Translations under genes and position numbers: made by a program
Shown: positions 27,726 through 36,229 of the stretch, one piece after another
Layout of the letters: each line of letters opens with the position of its first letter
Position numbering within the stretch: the first letter of the stretch is position 1
Notes under the pieces: model-generated
Database searches by the model: none
What the model was told of the DNA's origin: nothing
What the model saw: only the letters and a program-made list of their open reading frames with translations
Source: Clostridia bacterium
GTDB taxonomy: Bacteria; Bacillota; Clostridia; Oscillospirales; Acutalibacteraceae
DNA length: 64,000 bases
Direction: 5' to 3'
Assembly: GCA_024404095.1 (NCBI GenBank)
Contig: JAKSQO010000002.1
Coordinates: 62,001-126,000 of the forward strand

Positions 27726-28418
27726 TTATTTTACAAGCTCACCTGTCTGCACGTTTACAAGATTCTGGAACAGTGCGATCTGAGACGGTGAAACAAATTT
27801 ATCCTCGTGCAGACTGCCGAAAAACCAGCGTGTGTACTCGCAGTTTGCACTAAGCTCCTGAAAGTATGCGTTGAGTGCCGAAACCCGAGGAGCTTCAACA
27901 TCCTTAAGATTTAGGAAGGTTTTAATCTTCTGAGCAGGCTCGTGAGTGACTATGTAATCAACCTTGAACTTGTATTTCTCAAGATTCTTTGCGCCCTCAC
28001 GCATTTCCTCACGGTTGGGAAGCTCGTCATTCGTCCATGTTGTATCCTCGGGACGGATATCAATGTCGGGGCTTTCGCCGCCGCCCATTGCGAAAATCTT
28101 TTCGCCCTCGATTTCGAAAACCTGACCTCTCATAAGGTGGAAAATGTTGTCGCGGATTTTGTGTGCAAGACCGCCCGAAAAACCGACGACGGGGAACTTG
28201 TCCAGCAGGTCAAAGTTTTCATGCGTTCCGTCGACAAAACAGATGTTGTATTTTTTCTTTGCGAGCTTGTCAAGAATCTTTCTCTCCTTGCTGTCGCCCT
28301 TCCAGATAAAACCGAAATCGCCGCAGACAATAAGGGTATCACCCTCGTTTATATTCTTGAACTTTTTCTGCGAAAAAACGGAATAGTCGCCGTGCATATC
28401 TCCTGTGGCGTATATCAT
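27726..28418 (-). CDS. Small cytoplasmic metallophosphoesterase
   Basis: 230 residues, first gene of the operon with the GNAT and galM genes. Motifs run GDMHGDY at the start, VCGDFGFIW near residue 35, VDGTHENFD near 65, VTHEPAQ near 155 and a C-terminal FFGSLHED. The third motif reads GTHEN where most family members have GNHE or GNHD, a form found in some small clostridial phosphoesterases; the final motif is also diverged from GHxH. It is probably an active phosphodiesterase or phosphatase of unknown substrate, but activity should not be assumed. Confidence 0.82.
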   Translation of the reverse strand: MIYATGDMHGDYSVFSQKKFKNINEGDTLIVCGDFGFIWKGDSKERKILDKLAKKKYNICFVDGTHENFDLLDKFPVVGFSGGLAHKIRDNIFHLMRGQVFEIEGEKIFAMGGGESPDIDIRPEDTTWTNDELPNREEMREGAKNLEKYKFKVDYIVTHEPAQKIKTFLNLKDVEAPRVSALNAYFQELSANCEYTRWFFGSLHEDKFVSPSQIALFQNLVNVQTGELVK

Positions 28419-28555
28419 TTTATATCACTCCTCAAAAATGACAATTTTTTTGAAATCAGTGTTTATTTTTGATAATATATCTGCTATAATAAACTATACA
28501 AAAATAACGATATTTACTTATTATATATAATACTACAAGTTAAGGTGTCTTGTCT

Positions 28556-29947
28556 ATGAAAAAATTTACAATTTTTATATGCACGATTACAATTATCATA
28601 TCTTCGCTGCTTATGCCTGCCTCGGCGCAGAATTATATTAACGATTTGCAGAAGGAAAACGGTGACAAAACCATTCAGCTCCATTGTAAGGTCGATTTTA
28701 TGATGAGCATTGATGACGGCACGGTGATTTTTGAAAAGAATGCCGATACTCCCGTTGCGCCTGCCTCACTTACAAAAATTATGACCGCGCTTGTTGTGCT
28801 GAAAAACTGTCCCGATCTTAATCAGACCGTTACGGTTGAACAGGCGGCACTCGAAAGTCTTTACGGAACAGGAAGCTCGATAGCAGGACTTAAGGCCGGC
28901 GAGACAATGACGTTATACAATATGCTTTGCTGTCTGCTTATTCCGAGCGGTAATGATGCCGCCGTGACGCTTGCGGTTCACGTCGGAGGAACAATCGAAA
29001 ACTTTGTCAAGATGATGAATGACACGGCGAAGGAGCTCGGATGTACCAACACTCATTTTGACAATCCTCATGGTCTTGACTCCGCAACACATAAGACCTC
29101 GGCACGAGATTTGTCAAAAATGGCTCTTGCGGCACTCAAATATCCTGCCTTTGAAACCATAGTCGGCTGCAAGACCTATGACCTGCCTGCGACGAATATG
29201 AATAACGAACGTCAGCTTGTTAACACAAATTTCCTTATCAATCCCTACCGTGTAACATATTACAATCAGTACTGCAAGGGTATTAAAACAGGTTCGACCG
29301 ACAACGCGGGCAAATGCCTTGTTTCCTATGCCTCGAAGGACGGCTATAACTATCTTGCAGTTGCAATGGGCGGCGAACAGATAGATACAGATAACGATAA
29401 AATAGAAGAGAATCAGGCATTTATGGACACCAACAAGATGTATAACTGGGCGTTCAAAAATCTGAAATATGAAATAGTTACTCAGGAGGGACAGTTTATC
29501 TGCTCGGTAACGGCTAACAACAGCTGGAGCGGAGATGCGGTAAGACTTGTTGCAAAGTCGGATGTTCTTGCGCTTGTGCCTCAGGGCAACAATTCCGAAA
29601 GTGTCAGCTTTGAACCGATAGATGTTCCCGGGTCGGTGGATGCGCCGATTGCAAAAGGTGATTCAATCGGCAAGGTTAAGGTGATATATGCAGGTCAGCA
29701 GATTGCGACAGCGGAGCTTGTTGCGGCTGATGATATCAAGCTTAGCGTAATTCTGTTTATCGGCTCTAAATTGAAAGCGTTGTCAAAGAGCGCGATATTC
29801 AAGATTATTGTTGTTTTTGTAGTTGTCTGCGCGCTTGCTTATGCAGGTCTGTGCATAAAGGTCAACAAGGTAAGAAAGAAGAAGCGTCAGATCAAAGTTG
29901 TAAAATACAACGAGCTTCAGCGAAATACGCAGAAGAAAAAGAAATGA
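28556..29947 (+). CDS. D-alanyl-D-alanine carboxypeptidase (DacF/PBP5 type)
   Basis: ATG at 28556 follows AAGGTG; the TTG at 28550 is too close. A TATAAT lies at 28485-28490. 463 residues: a signal peptide ending ASA-Q, then the penicillin-binding triad of a peptidase S11 domain: PASLTKIM near residue 72 (Ser nucleophile), PSGNDAA near 132 and IKTGSTDNAG near 242. A beta-rich C-terminal domain and a terminal transmembrane helix (IIVVFVVVCALAYAGLC) with a strongly basic tail follow, so the enzyme is held at the outer face of the membrane. It trims the terminal D-Ala of peptidoglycan pentapeptides. It is monocistronic with its own terminator. Confidence 0.95.
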   Translation: MKKFTIFICTITIIISSLLMPASAQNYINDLQKENGDKTIQLHCKVDFMMSIDDGTVIFEKNADTPVAPASLTKIMTALVVLKNCPDLNQTVTVEQAALESLYGTGSSIAGLKAGETMTLYNMLCCLLIPSGNDAAVTLAVHVGGTIENFVKMMNDTAKELGCTNTHFDNPHGLDSATHKTSARDLSKMALAALKYPAFETIVGCKTYDLPATNMNNERQLVNTNFLINPYRVTYYNQYCKGIKTGSTDNAGKCLVSYASKDGYNYLAVAMGGEQIDTDNDKIEENQAFMDTNKMYNWAFKNLKYEIVTQEGQFICSVTANNSWSGDAVRLVAKSDVLALVPQGNNSESVSFEPIDVPGSVDAPIAKGDSIGKVKVIYAGQQIATAELVAADDIKLSVILFIGSKLKALSKSAIFKIIVVFVVVCALAYAGLCIKVNKVRKKKRQIKVVKYNELQRNTQKKKK

Positions 29948-29951
29948 GTTA

Positions 29952-29983
29952 AACGGTTGGCTTTCGGGCCGACCGTTTTTTGG
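29952..29983 (+). terminator. Terminator of the carboxypeptidase gene
   Basis: AACGGTTGGC (29952-29961) pairs with GCCGACCGTT (29968-29977) through one G-U pair; six T follow or overlap the stem end. Confidence 0.85.
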
Positions 29984-30042
29984 ATACTTTGCACTTGAAA
30001 AAAAGAGCGATTCATAGTAAACTTATATGGGTAGGTGTTTTT

Positions 30043-31107
30043 ATGGAAATATCAAAAAAAGAAAACTGCGCAATTGATATAATGAAGTATGTGATGTCGG
30101 TTTTAGTAATTATTATTCATAAGCCTGTTTTTGATAACAATTTAGTTTTTGAAAATTATTTTCTTCAAAATATTATTGCTGCGGTTGCAGTTCCTTTTTT
30201 CTTCATTGTATCTTCCTATTTTTTCTTTTCTAAAATAGATAATAAGTATAAAAAAAGTAACAAAAATTATTTGTTTAATTATGAAAAAAGATTGTTTATA
30301 ATATATTTTTTGTGGACAATAATTTATGCACCATGCATTTTTGTTAAATATAATTCTGGACAATACAATTTACTATCTTTTAAAATACTAATTGGTCAAG
30401 TTCTTCTGACAATTAAGAACTTTTTTTTATCACGGTCTTTTGTTCATTTTTGGTATTTAACAACACTGATGCTTTCGGTTGCAATTATTTATTTTTTATA
30501 TTTAAAATTAAACTATAAACAGATTATGATAATTTGTTTTGCTTTGTTTGCATGTTCACGTTTAATGTTATATTTAAACGTAAAAGGAAATGTAATAGGA
30601 CAGGCTTATTCTTCTTTTCTTCCTGATGTTTTGAGAAATTCCTTAGAAAAGGGCTTGATAAATATTGCTTTTGGACTATTTTTGAGCAAATCAGATATTA
30701 AAATAAAAAGAAGTTCCGGGTTCTGCATAGGTATTATTGTTTATATGTTTATGGTGGTGCTTGGAATATTGAATTATAATAAAGATAGCGAAGTTTTAAA
30801 TGCTGCGTTTTATGTTCTGGTTGCACTTTCTGCGCTGTCTATAGTCATTTTATGCCTGAAGACGGATATAAAAAAGAAAAAGATATATGTATATCTAAGA
30901 AAAAGTAGTGCATTAATATATTTTTCGCATTTGTTGATGATGTCAAATGTTTATGATTTCATCGCCGAGAAAAGTGGGATTACAATGATTTCAGAAAGTA
31001 ATCTGTTTATGTTTATTTCAACCTTTGTGTTCGCCAATATAGTAGCTGCCTTGATTATTCATCTAAGTAAAAATGAGAAATTTAGGTTTTTAAAATATTT
31101 ATATTAA
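30043..31107 (+). CDS. Acyltransferase 3 family membrane protein (AT-rich)
   Basis: ATG at 30043, preceded by a weak AGGTG; the longer frame from 29980 overlaps the upstream terminator. 354 residues, about ten transmembrane helices. The N-terminus (CAIDIMKYVMSVLVIIIHKP) carries the family's early His, and AAVAVPFFFIVSSYFFF follows, both typical of acyltransferase 3 proteins, which O-acetylate cell-surface polysaccharides. Base composition is clearly more AT-rich than in the flanking genes, with many AAA, ATA and TTA codons, so it was probably acquired laterally. The acceptor cannot be inferred from its neighbours. Confidence 0.82.
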   Translation: MEISKKENCAIDIMKYVMSVLVIIIHKPVFDNNLVFENYFLQNIIAAVAVPFFFIVSSYFFFSKIDNKYKKSNKNYLFNYEKRLFIIYFLWTIIYAPCIFVKYNSGQYNLLSFKILIGQVLLTIKNFFLSRSFVHFWYLTTLMLSVAIIYFLYLKLNYKQIMIICFALFACSRLMLYLNVKGNVIGQAYSSFLPDVLRNSLEKGLINIAFGLFLSKSDIKIKRSSGFCIGIIVYMFMVVLGILNYNKDSEVLNAAFYVLVALSALSIVILCLKTDIKKKKIYVYLRKSSALIYFSHLLMMSNVYDFIAEKSGITMISESNLFMFISTFVFANIVAALIIHLSKNEKFRFLKYLY

Positions 31108-31125
31108 ATTAGGAGTTAATTTGCT

Positions 31126-32976
31126 ATGCTTTCGGAAAAAATTAAAGGAATATTGCTCGATGTTCAGAAGCCGGGACGATATGTCGGCGGTGAACTCAAC
31201 AGCGTTGTAAAAAACAAAGAGGATGTCAAGGTGCGTTATGCCTTCTGCTTCCCCGATACATATGAAATCGGAATGTCTCATCTCGGAATGAAAATTCTTT
31301 ACTCTGTGGTCAATGATATTGACTATGCGTGGTGCGAGCGTGTTTTTGCCCCCGGAAACGATATGGAGGAAAAAATGCGAGAACTTAACGTGCCGCTGTG
31401 GGCACTTGAAAGCGGAGACCCGATAAAGGACTTTGACCTTATCGGATTCACACTTCAGTATGAGCTGAGCTTTTCAAACATTCTCAATATGCTTGATCTT
31501 GCAGGCGTTCCGCTTTATTCAAAGGATAGAACCGAGCTTGCACCGCTTGTAGTTGCAGGCGGTCCGTGTGCGTGCAACGCTGAACCGATTGCTGATTTTA
31601 TTGATGTATTCATGCTCGGTGACGGTGAGGAAACCACAGCACAGCTTGTTGAGCTTGTGAAAAAGCATAAGGAGCTCGGCTCTTCAAAGATAGATTTTCT
31701 GCGTGATATCGCTCAGTATAAGGGCTTCTATGTTCCTGCGTTTTATGATGTTGAATATAATGATGACGGCACAATTAAGAGTGTTACCGCAAAGGAAACT
31801 GCACCCGAAAAGGCAGAAAAGGCTGTTGTTGCCGATATGGATAAGGTTAAATATCCTGAAAAGTTTATTGTTCCGTCAATTGAAATTGTTCACGACCGTG
31901 TAACGGCGGAGATTTTCCGAGGCTGTATTCGCGGATGCCGTTTCTGTCAGGCAGGCTTTATATACCGACCGATTCGTGAAAAGTCTCCCGAGGTTGTTGA
32001 GGAGCAGTGCCGCAAGCTGATTGACACATCGGGTTATGATGAAATATCTCTCTGCTCACTCAGCACAAGCGACTACACGGGTCTTCAGCCTTTGCTCAAT
32101 TCAATGCTTGACTGGACAATCAAAGAAAAAATTAACGTTGCACTTCCGTCGCTTCGTGTGGATAATTTCTCCGACGAGCTTATGGAAAAGCTTGCAGTTG
32201 TGCGCCGAAGCGGTCTGACGTTTGCACCTGAAGCAGGCACGCAGAGACTTCGTGATGCGATAAACAAAAATGTAACCGAAGAGGATGTTATGAAAACCGT
32301 TGATAAGGCTTTTGCAGGCGGCTGGACAGCGGTTAAGCTCTATTTTATGATAGGTCTGCCGACTGAAACACTTGATGATGTCGCAGGAATTGCACAGCTC
32401 GGTCAGCGTGTTGTTGACGAATTCTACCGACTTCCCGACCGACCGAAGGGAAAGGGCGTACAGGTCAGCATCAGCGCATCTTCATTTGTACCGAAGCCGT
32501 TTACACCGTTCCAGTGGGAGCCGCAGGATACAAGAGAACAGCTTGAGGAAAAGCAGGCTCATCTGCTTTCGAGCGTTACAACAAAGAAAATCAAAATTTC
32601 AACCCATCTTTCACAGTCAAGCTTCCTCGAGGGCGTATTTGCACGAGGTGACAGACGTCTGTCAAAGGTTATCGAGCTTGCGTGGAAAAAGGGATGCAAG
32701 TTTGACAGCTGGGATGACCAGTTTAAGTTTAATAAATGGATGGAAGCCTTTGAGGAGGCAGGTCTTGAACCGTCATTCTATGCTAATCGCCGCCGTGAAT
32801 ACGACGAGATTCTGCCGTGGGATCACCTTGACTACGGCGTAACAAAGCAGTTCCTTATCAACGAAAACAAAAAGGCTCATCAGAGTGTTACAACACCGCA
32901 TTGCCGCATCAAGTGCGCAGGCTGCGGATCAAATAAACTTAACGGAGGTAAATGCGATGCGATCAGTAAGAATTAA
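31126..32976 (+). CDS. TIGR03960-type radical SAM protein
   Basis: 616 residues. An N-terminal B12-binding-like domain (about 1-200) with the phrase CFPDTYEIGMSHLGMKILY is followed by a radical-SAM core whose 4Fe-4S motif is RGCIRGCRFCQAGF (CxxxCxxC, near residue 267). Later family blocks include GLTFAPEAGTQRLRDAINKN and KLYFMIGLPTET. The C-terminus has five cysteines (CRIKCAGCGSNKLNGGKCD), a possible extra cluster site. The family is widespread in Clostridia and almost always precedes a DUF2344 gene, as here, with a 20-nt overlap. The reaction is unknown; RNA modification has been proposed for the pair. Confidence 0.93.
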   Translation: MLSEKIKGILLDVQKPGRYVGGELNSVVKNKEDVKVRYAFCFPDTYEIGMSHLGMKILYSVVNDIDYAWCERVFAPGNDMEEKMRELNVPLWALESGDPIKDFDLIGFTLQYELSFSNILNMLDLAGVPLYSKDRTELAPLVVAGGPCACNAEPIADFIDVFMLGDGEETTAQLVELVKKHKELGSSKIDFLRDIAQYKGFYVPAFYDVEYNDDGTIKSVTAKETAPEKAEKAVVADMDKVKYPEKFIVPSIEIVHDRVTAEIFRGCIRGCRFCQAGFIYRPIREKSPEVVEEQCRKLIDTSGYDEISLCSLSTSDYTGLQPLLNSMLDWTIKEKINVALPSLRVDNFSDELMEKLAVVRRSGLTFAPEAGTQRLRDAINKNVTEEDVMKTVDKAFAGGWTAVKLYFMIGLPTETLDDVAGIAQLGQRVVDEFYRLPDRPKGKGVQVSISASSFVPKPFTPFQWEPQDTREQLEEKQAHLLSSVTTKKIKISTHLSQSSFLEGVFARGDRRLSKVIELAWKKGCKFDSWDDQFKFNKWMEAFEEAGLEPSFYANRRREYDEILPWDHLDYGVTKQFLINENKKAHQSVTTPHCRIKCAGCGSNKLNGGKCDAISKN

Positions 32977-33631
32977 CTATTCAAAATCGGGCAGAGCTAT
33001 TTATATCTCCCATCTTGACCTCAACCGAATGATGTCACGTGCCGTTCGTCGTGCACAGCTTCCGATGTGGTATACCGAGGGCTTCAATCCTCATCCGTAT
33101 ATTGCTTTTGCGCTTCCGCTGTCTCTCGGTCAGTCGAGCGACTGTGAGTATATGGATATCCGCATTGAGGGCGATATGACGGACGATGAGGTTAAGGACA
33201 GACTTGCTGCCGTGCTTCCCGAGGGATTTGAAATTATTTCTGTCGGAGCGCCGACCTGCGACCCGAAGGAGATTCAGAAGGCTCAGTATTTTGTTAAGGT
33301 GATTTTTGCAGATGAAGAACAGGCAAAGTTTTTTGCCGAAAAAGCGGACGAACTTGTAAAGGGCGACGAGCTTCTTGCCGAAAAGTCGGGTAAAAAAGGT
33401 CACCGCAAGGTTATGAAGCAGGTTAACCTTATTGATTATATTTACGATACAAAAATCACGGCAGCCGACTGCGCCGTCAATCTTCAGTGCGTGCTTGCAG
33501 CAGGAAACACAAACAATCTTAATCCTGCGCTGCTTGTTGAAACGATAGAGAAAAATATCGGTGTAAGACACACGCAGATGCACATTATGCGTAAAAAGCT
33601 TATAACGGCAAACGGTAAAGTTTTTAAATAA
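32957..33631 (+). CDS. DUF2344 / TIGR03936 protein, partner of the radical SAM protein
   Basis: Start at ATG 32957 (MRSVRINYSKSG), 9 bp after GGAGG, inside the end of the upstream gene. 224 residues with the family's features: YISHLDLNRMMSRAVRRAQLP near residue 17, then TEGFNPHPYIAFALPLSLG. In some bacteria this domain is fused to the C-terminus of the TIGR03960 radical-SAM protein, so the two very probably act together. No catalytic residues are known. The short ATG at 32952 is out of frame. Confidence 0.9.
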   Translation: MRSVRINYSKSGRAIYISHLDLNRMMSRAVRRAQLPMWYTEGFNPHPYIAFALPLSLGQSSDCEYMDIRIEGDMTDDEVKDRLAAVLPEGFEIISVGAPTCDPKEIQKAQYFVKVIFADEEQAKFFAEKADELVKGDELLAEKSGKKGHRKVMKQVNLIDYIYDTKITAADCAVNLQCVLAAGNTNNLNPALLVETIEKNIGVRHTQMHIMRKKLITANGKVFK

Positions 33632-33645
33632 TTCAGGAGAAAATT

Positions 33646-34521
33646 ATGGGTGATTTTCAGAAGCAGACGGTACAGTGGTTTCCGGGTCATATGGCAAAGA
33701 CAAGACGACTTATCAAAGAAAGTCTTTCACGGGTTGACTGCGTTACCGAGGTGCTTGACGCAAGAATTCCGCTTGCAAGCCGCAATCCCGAAATCGGAGA
33801 TATAACGGCAGGCAAGCCGAGAATAATTTTATTGAATAAGTGCGACCTTGCTGACGAAGCGGTTACTGCTCAGTGGATAAAATATTTCAAATCAACGGGA
33901 GCGGAGGCTATGCCTGTTGACTGCCGCTCTGGTAAGGGGCTTAACAGCTATCACGGAGTTGTGCGCAAGGTGCTTGCCGATAAAATCAAGGCTAATAATG
34001 ACCGTGGCATGGTAGGCAAGGCTCTCAGAGTTATGGTTGTCGGTATTCCGAATACGGGCAAGTCATCGTTTATAAATAAGATGGCAGGCAGGGTGCGTGC
34101 AAAGGTTGCTGATCGACCCGGTGTTACAACAAGTAACCAATGGTTTAATATCGGAAACGGAATTGAACTGCTCGACACTCCCGGTGTTCTGTGGCCGAAG
34201 TTTGACGACCCTGTTGTCGGCGACAAGCTTGCTTTTATCGGTTCGGTCAAGGACGCTGTTCTGGACGTTGAAACAATGGCGGTGCGTCTGATTGACGTTC
34301 TGCGTGAGGGCTATCCCGACAGGCTTAAGGAACGCTACAAGATTGACGATTTTGACGATCTGCAGTCATGGGAAATTCTTGAGCTTATCGGCAGAAAAAG
34401 AGGTATGCTCATAAGCGGCGGTGAGGTCAACACAGAGCGCGCATCGGTTATGCTTCTTGACGAGTACCGTGGCGGAAAGCTCGGCAGAATTTCAATGGAA
34501 TTTCCGCCGAAGAGTAATTGA
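33646..34521 (+). CDS. rbgA: Ribosome biogenesis GTPase RbgA (YlqF)
   Basis: 291 residues with the circularly permuted GTPase order of the YlqF/YawG group: G4 motif LLNKCDL near residue 62 comes before G1 GIPNTGKSS near 130, G2 near PGVTTSNQW and G3 DTPGVLW near 182. The N-terminus WFPGHMAKTRR is the family hallmark. RbgA is needed for late maturation of the 50S subunit. It follows the radical-SAM pair by 14 bp. Its last 49 bases (34471-34519) are repeated exactly at 34928-34976, beyond a small orphan gene, so its 3' end was duplicated or is an integration boundary. Confidence 0.96.
   Translation: MGDFQKQTVQWFPGHMAKTRRLIKESLSRVDCVTEVLDARIPLASRNPEIGDITAGKPRIILLNKCDLADEAVTAQWIKYFKSTGAEAMPVDCRSGKGLNSYHGVVRKVLADKIKANNDRGMVGKALRVMVVGIPNTGKSSFINKMAGRVRAKVADRPGVTTSNQWFNIGNGIELLDTPGVLWPKFDDPVVGDKLAFIGSVKDAVLDVETMAVRLIDVLREGYPDRLKERYKIDDFDDLQSWEILELIGRKRGMLISGGEVNTERASVMLLDEYRGGKLGRISMEFPPKSN
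34471..34519 (+). repeat. 49-bp direct repeat, copy 1 (end of rbgA)
   Basis: Identical over all 49 bases to 34928-34976; the distance between copies is 457 bp. Each copy also contains an inverted repeat GGCGGAAA / TTTCCGCC able to form a hairpin. Confidence 0.92.
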
Positions 34522-34553
34522 TAGATAAATCAAAATTTATCGGAGCGATTTAT

Positions 34554-34883
34554 ATGGCAAACTATGAATTTGGAATTATGAAGATAACTCCAAAAAAGAA
34601 TTCCCGATATGATGTTTATGAACCGGAGAAGTACGATTGTATTTCTGTTCATGATGATTTTATTGATCCTTTGCTGGAAAAGCTGTCTGATGTTGATTGC
34701 TATTGGCATACATTGGAACAGCCTGAAAAAGGATTAGCTTATTGTGGTATAACTTTAATTCCGCCTTCTTCGATGGATAGGTTTGCGGAGATTCTTGAGA
34801 GAAATGCCGGTACAGAGAAACTGAAAAATCTGTTGTTAAAAGCAAAAGAAGAGGATAAGTTTGTTATTGCTTTTGGTATTTAA
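34554..34883 (+). CDS. Orphan protein of unknown function between duplicated rbgA ends
   Basis: ATG at 34554 (MANYEFGIMK) follows CGGAGCG; the frame open from 34518 overlaps rbgA. 109 residues, soluble, no signal peptide. It begins with a strand-like IMKITPKKNSRYDVYEPEKY, contains CYWHTLEQPEKGLAYCGITLIPP and ends with two helices. I recognise no family; its size and its acidic, aromatic make-up would also fit an immunity- or antitoxin-type accessory protein, but nothing proves that. It lies between two copies of the rbgA 3' end (34471-34519 and 34928-34976), suggesting that it arrived with the rearrangement. Confidence 0.65.
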   Translation: MANYEFGIMKITPKKNSRYDVYEPEKYDCISVHDDFIDPLLEKLSDVDCYWHTLEQPEKGLAYCGITLIPPSSMDRFAEILERNAGTEKLKNLLLKAKEEDKFVIAFGI

Positions 34884-34897
34884 AATCTGTTAATGGA

Positions 34898-34978
34898 GTG
34901 ATTATCAGAAGAAGTATGCTCATAAGCGGCGGAAAGCTCGGCAGAATTTCAATGGAATTTCCGCCGAAGAGTAATTAA
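34898..34978 (+). pseudogene. Duplicated, internally deleted fragment of the rbgA 3' end
   Basis: 34914-34932 equals rbgA 34403-34421 (19 nt) and 34928-34976 equals rbgA 34471-34519 (49 nt). The 54 bp between the two GGCGG copies in rbgA are missing here, an in-frame loss of 18 codons. The fragment reads on from a GTG at 34898 as a 26-residue frame ending PPKSN, like RbgA itself, but with TAA in place of TGA. Confidence 0.85.
34928..34976 (+). repeat. 49-bp direct repeat, copy 2
   Basis: Second copy of the rbgA 3' end, located after the orphan gene and 35 bp before the beta-helix protein gene. Confidence 0.92.
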
Positions 34979-35011
34979 AAGAATAATCGATCAGGGCTTG
35001 GAGGATTGAAA

Positions 35012-36172
35012 ATGAAAAACCATTTAACGAAGAAATTTATATCTGTTGTTTTATGCGTATGCTTAAGTTTAAGCTGCTGCGTTTTTTCTTTTGCGGCGCA
35101 GACACCACTTAACGTGGGGGATTTTGTCGCTCCCGATTCAGGGGTGGATGTATCTTCGGAGCTTCAGAGGGTGATTGACGAGAATCCGAACAGAACACTG
35201 TTTTTCCCTGACGGAGAATATCTTGTTTCTGCTCCTTTGTATACTCCCGCAAATCCGAAGAAAAGTGTTGATTTACAGCTTTCAAACTACACAATTATTA
35301 AAGCAACTGATGATTTTTCAGGTGAAGCTGTTATTGCGCTCGGCGGAAAAGATCCTTTTAACGACATTAAAACTCCCGGCAGCAATTATTCGTTGACAGG
35401 TGGGATTATTGACTGTTCGGGTATAGCTGTGGGAGCTGCGATTCTGAGCGGACGGGAAACAAAGATTCAAAATACTTCAATTAAAAATGCAGTAACGGGA
35501 ATATATATAGGCAATGGTGCAAACAACGGATCGTCTGATTCTGATATAAGAGATGTCAACATAACAGGTACAGAAAAGTCAAATTCTGTCGGAGTTCTTG
35601 TTGAAGGTCATGATAATACATTTACCAATATGCGTATTGGCGGAGTTCATACAGGATTTCATATCAAATCAGGCGGAAACTCTTTATATAATATTCACCC
35701 GCTGTTTTACGGCAGCTTTTCGGAATTCGATACAAGTATAGGCTTTTATGTTGAAGGCTCTAACAATACTCTTACATACTGTTATTCCGACCAGTTCTGT
35801 ACAGCGTATCGTGTCAAAAACAAGAACACCTTTGATAACTGTTTCTGTATGTGGTGGACAAATGAGGGCGAGAAATGTACGGTTATTCAATCGGACGGAA
35901 AATTTGATTCCGTATTTACAAATCTTTCTGTTTCATTGCGTCACGATACAGATAACACTATGTTAAAGGGTACTGTTGTCGGAAAGGGAACAATTCAGAA
36001 CCTTATGGCGGATGAATCAAGATTTAATCTTAATCGTTCTTATAAGATTTTTATGAGCAACTCTCCGATACATTTTATTAAAACGCTTTTTACAAAATTT
36101 ATAAATATATTCAAAAACTTATACTATCTTATAGTATATGATCTTATCAAAGCAGGTATAGTATCTGCATAA
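35012..36172 (+). CDS. Secreted parallel beta-helix protein (pectate-lyase-like)
   Basis: ATG at 35012 follows GGAGG (35000-35004). 386 residues with a signal peptide ending SFA-A. The N-terminal GDFVAPDSGVDVSSELQRVID and TLFFPDGEYLVS are typical of the pectate-lyase-like (right-handed beta-helix) fold used by polysaccharide-active and phage-tail proteins. Following rungs have repeated Asn/Gly-turn strands (TKIQNTSIKNAVTGIYIGNG and similar). The last 35 residues form a hydrophobic, amphipathic tail (IKTLFTKFINIFKNLYYLIV), a likely membrane contact. Substrate and catalytic residues cannot be assigned. It is probably extracellular and stands alone. Confidence 0.78.
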   Translation: MKNHLTKKFISVVLCVCLSLSCCVFSFAAQTPLNVGDFVAPDSGVDVSSELQRVIDENPNRTLFFPDGEYLVSAPLYTPANPKKSVDLQLSNYTIIKATDDFSGEAVIALGGKDPFNDIKTPGSNYSLTGGIIDCSGIAVGAAILSGRETKIQNTSIKNAVTGIYIGNGANNGSSDSDIRDVNITGTEKSNSVGVLVEGHDNTFTNMRIGGVHTGFHIKSGGNSLYNIHPLFYGSFSEFDTSIGFYVEGSNNTLTYCYSDQFCTAYRVKNKNTFDNCFCMWWTNEGEKCTVIQSDGKFDSVFTNLSVSLRHDTDNTMLKGTVVGKGTIQNLMADESRFNLNRSYKIFMSNSPIHFIKTLFTKFINIFKNLYYLIVYDLIKAGIVSA

Positions 36173-36229
36173 TTGTATTGATCACATAAGTATAATGTCA
36201 TTCAAAATCCTTTCTCAGGGGGTGAGCTT

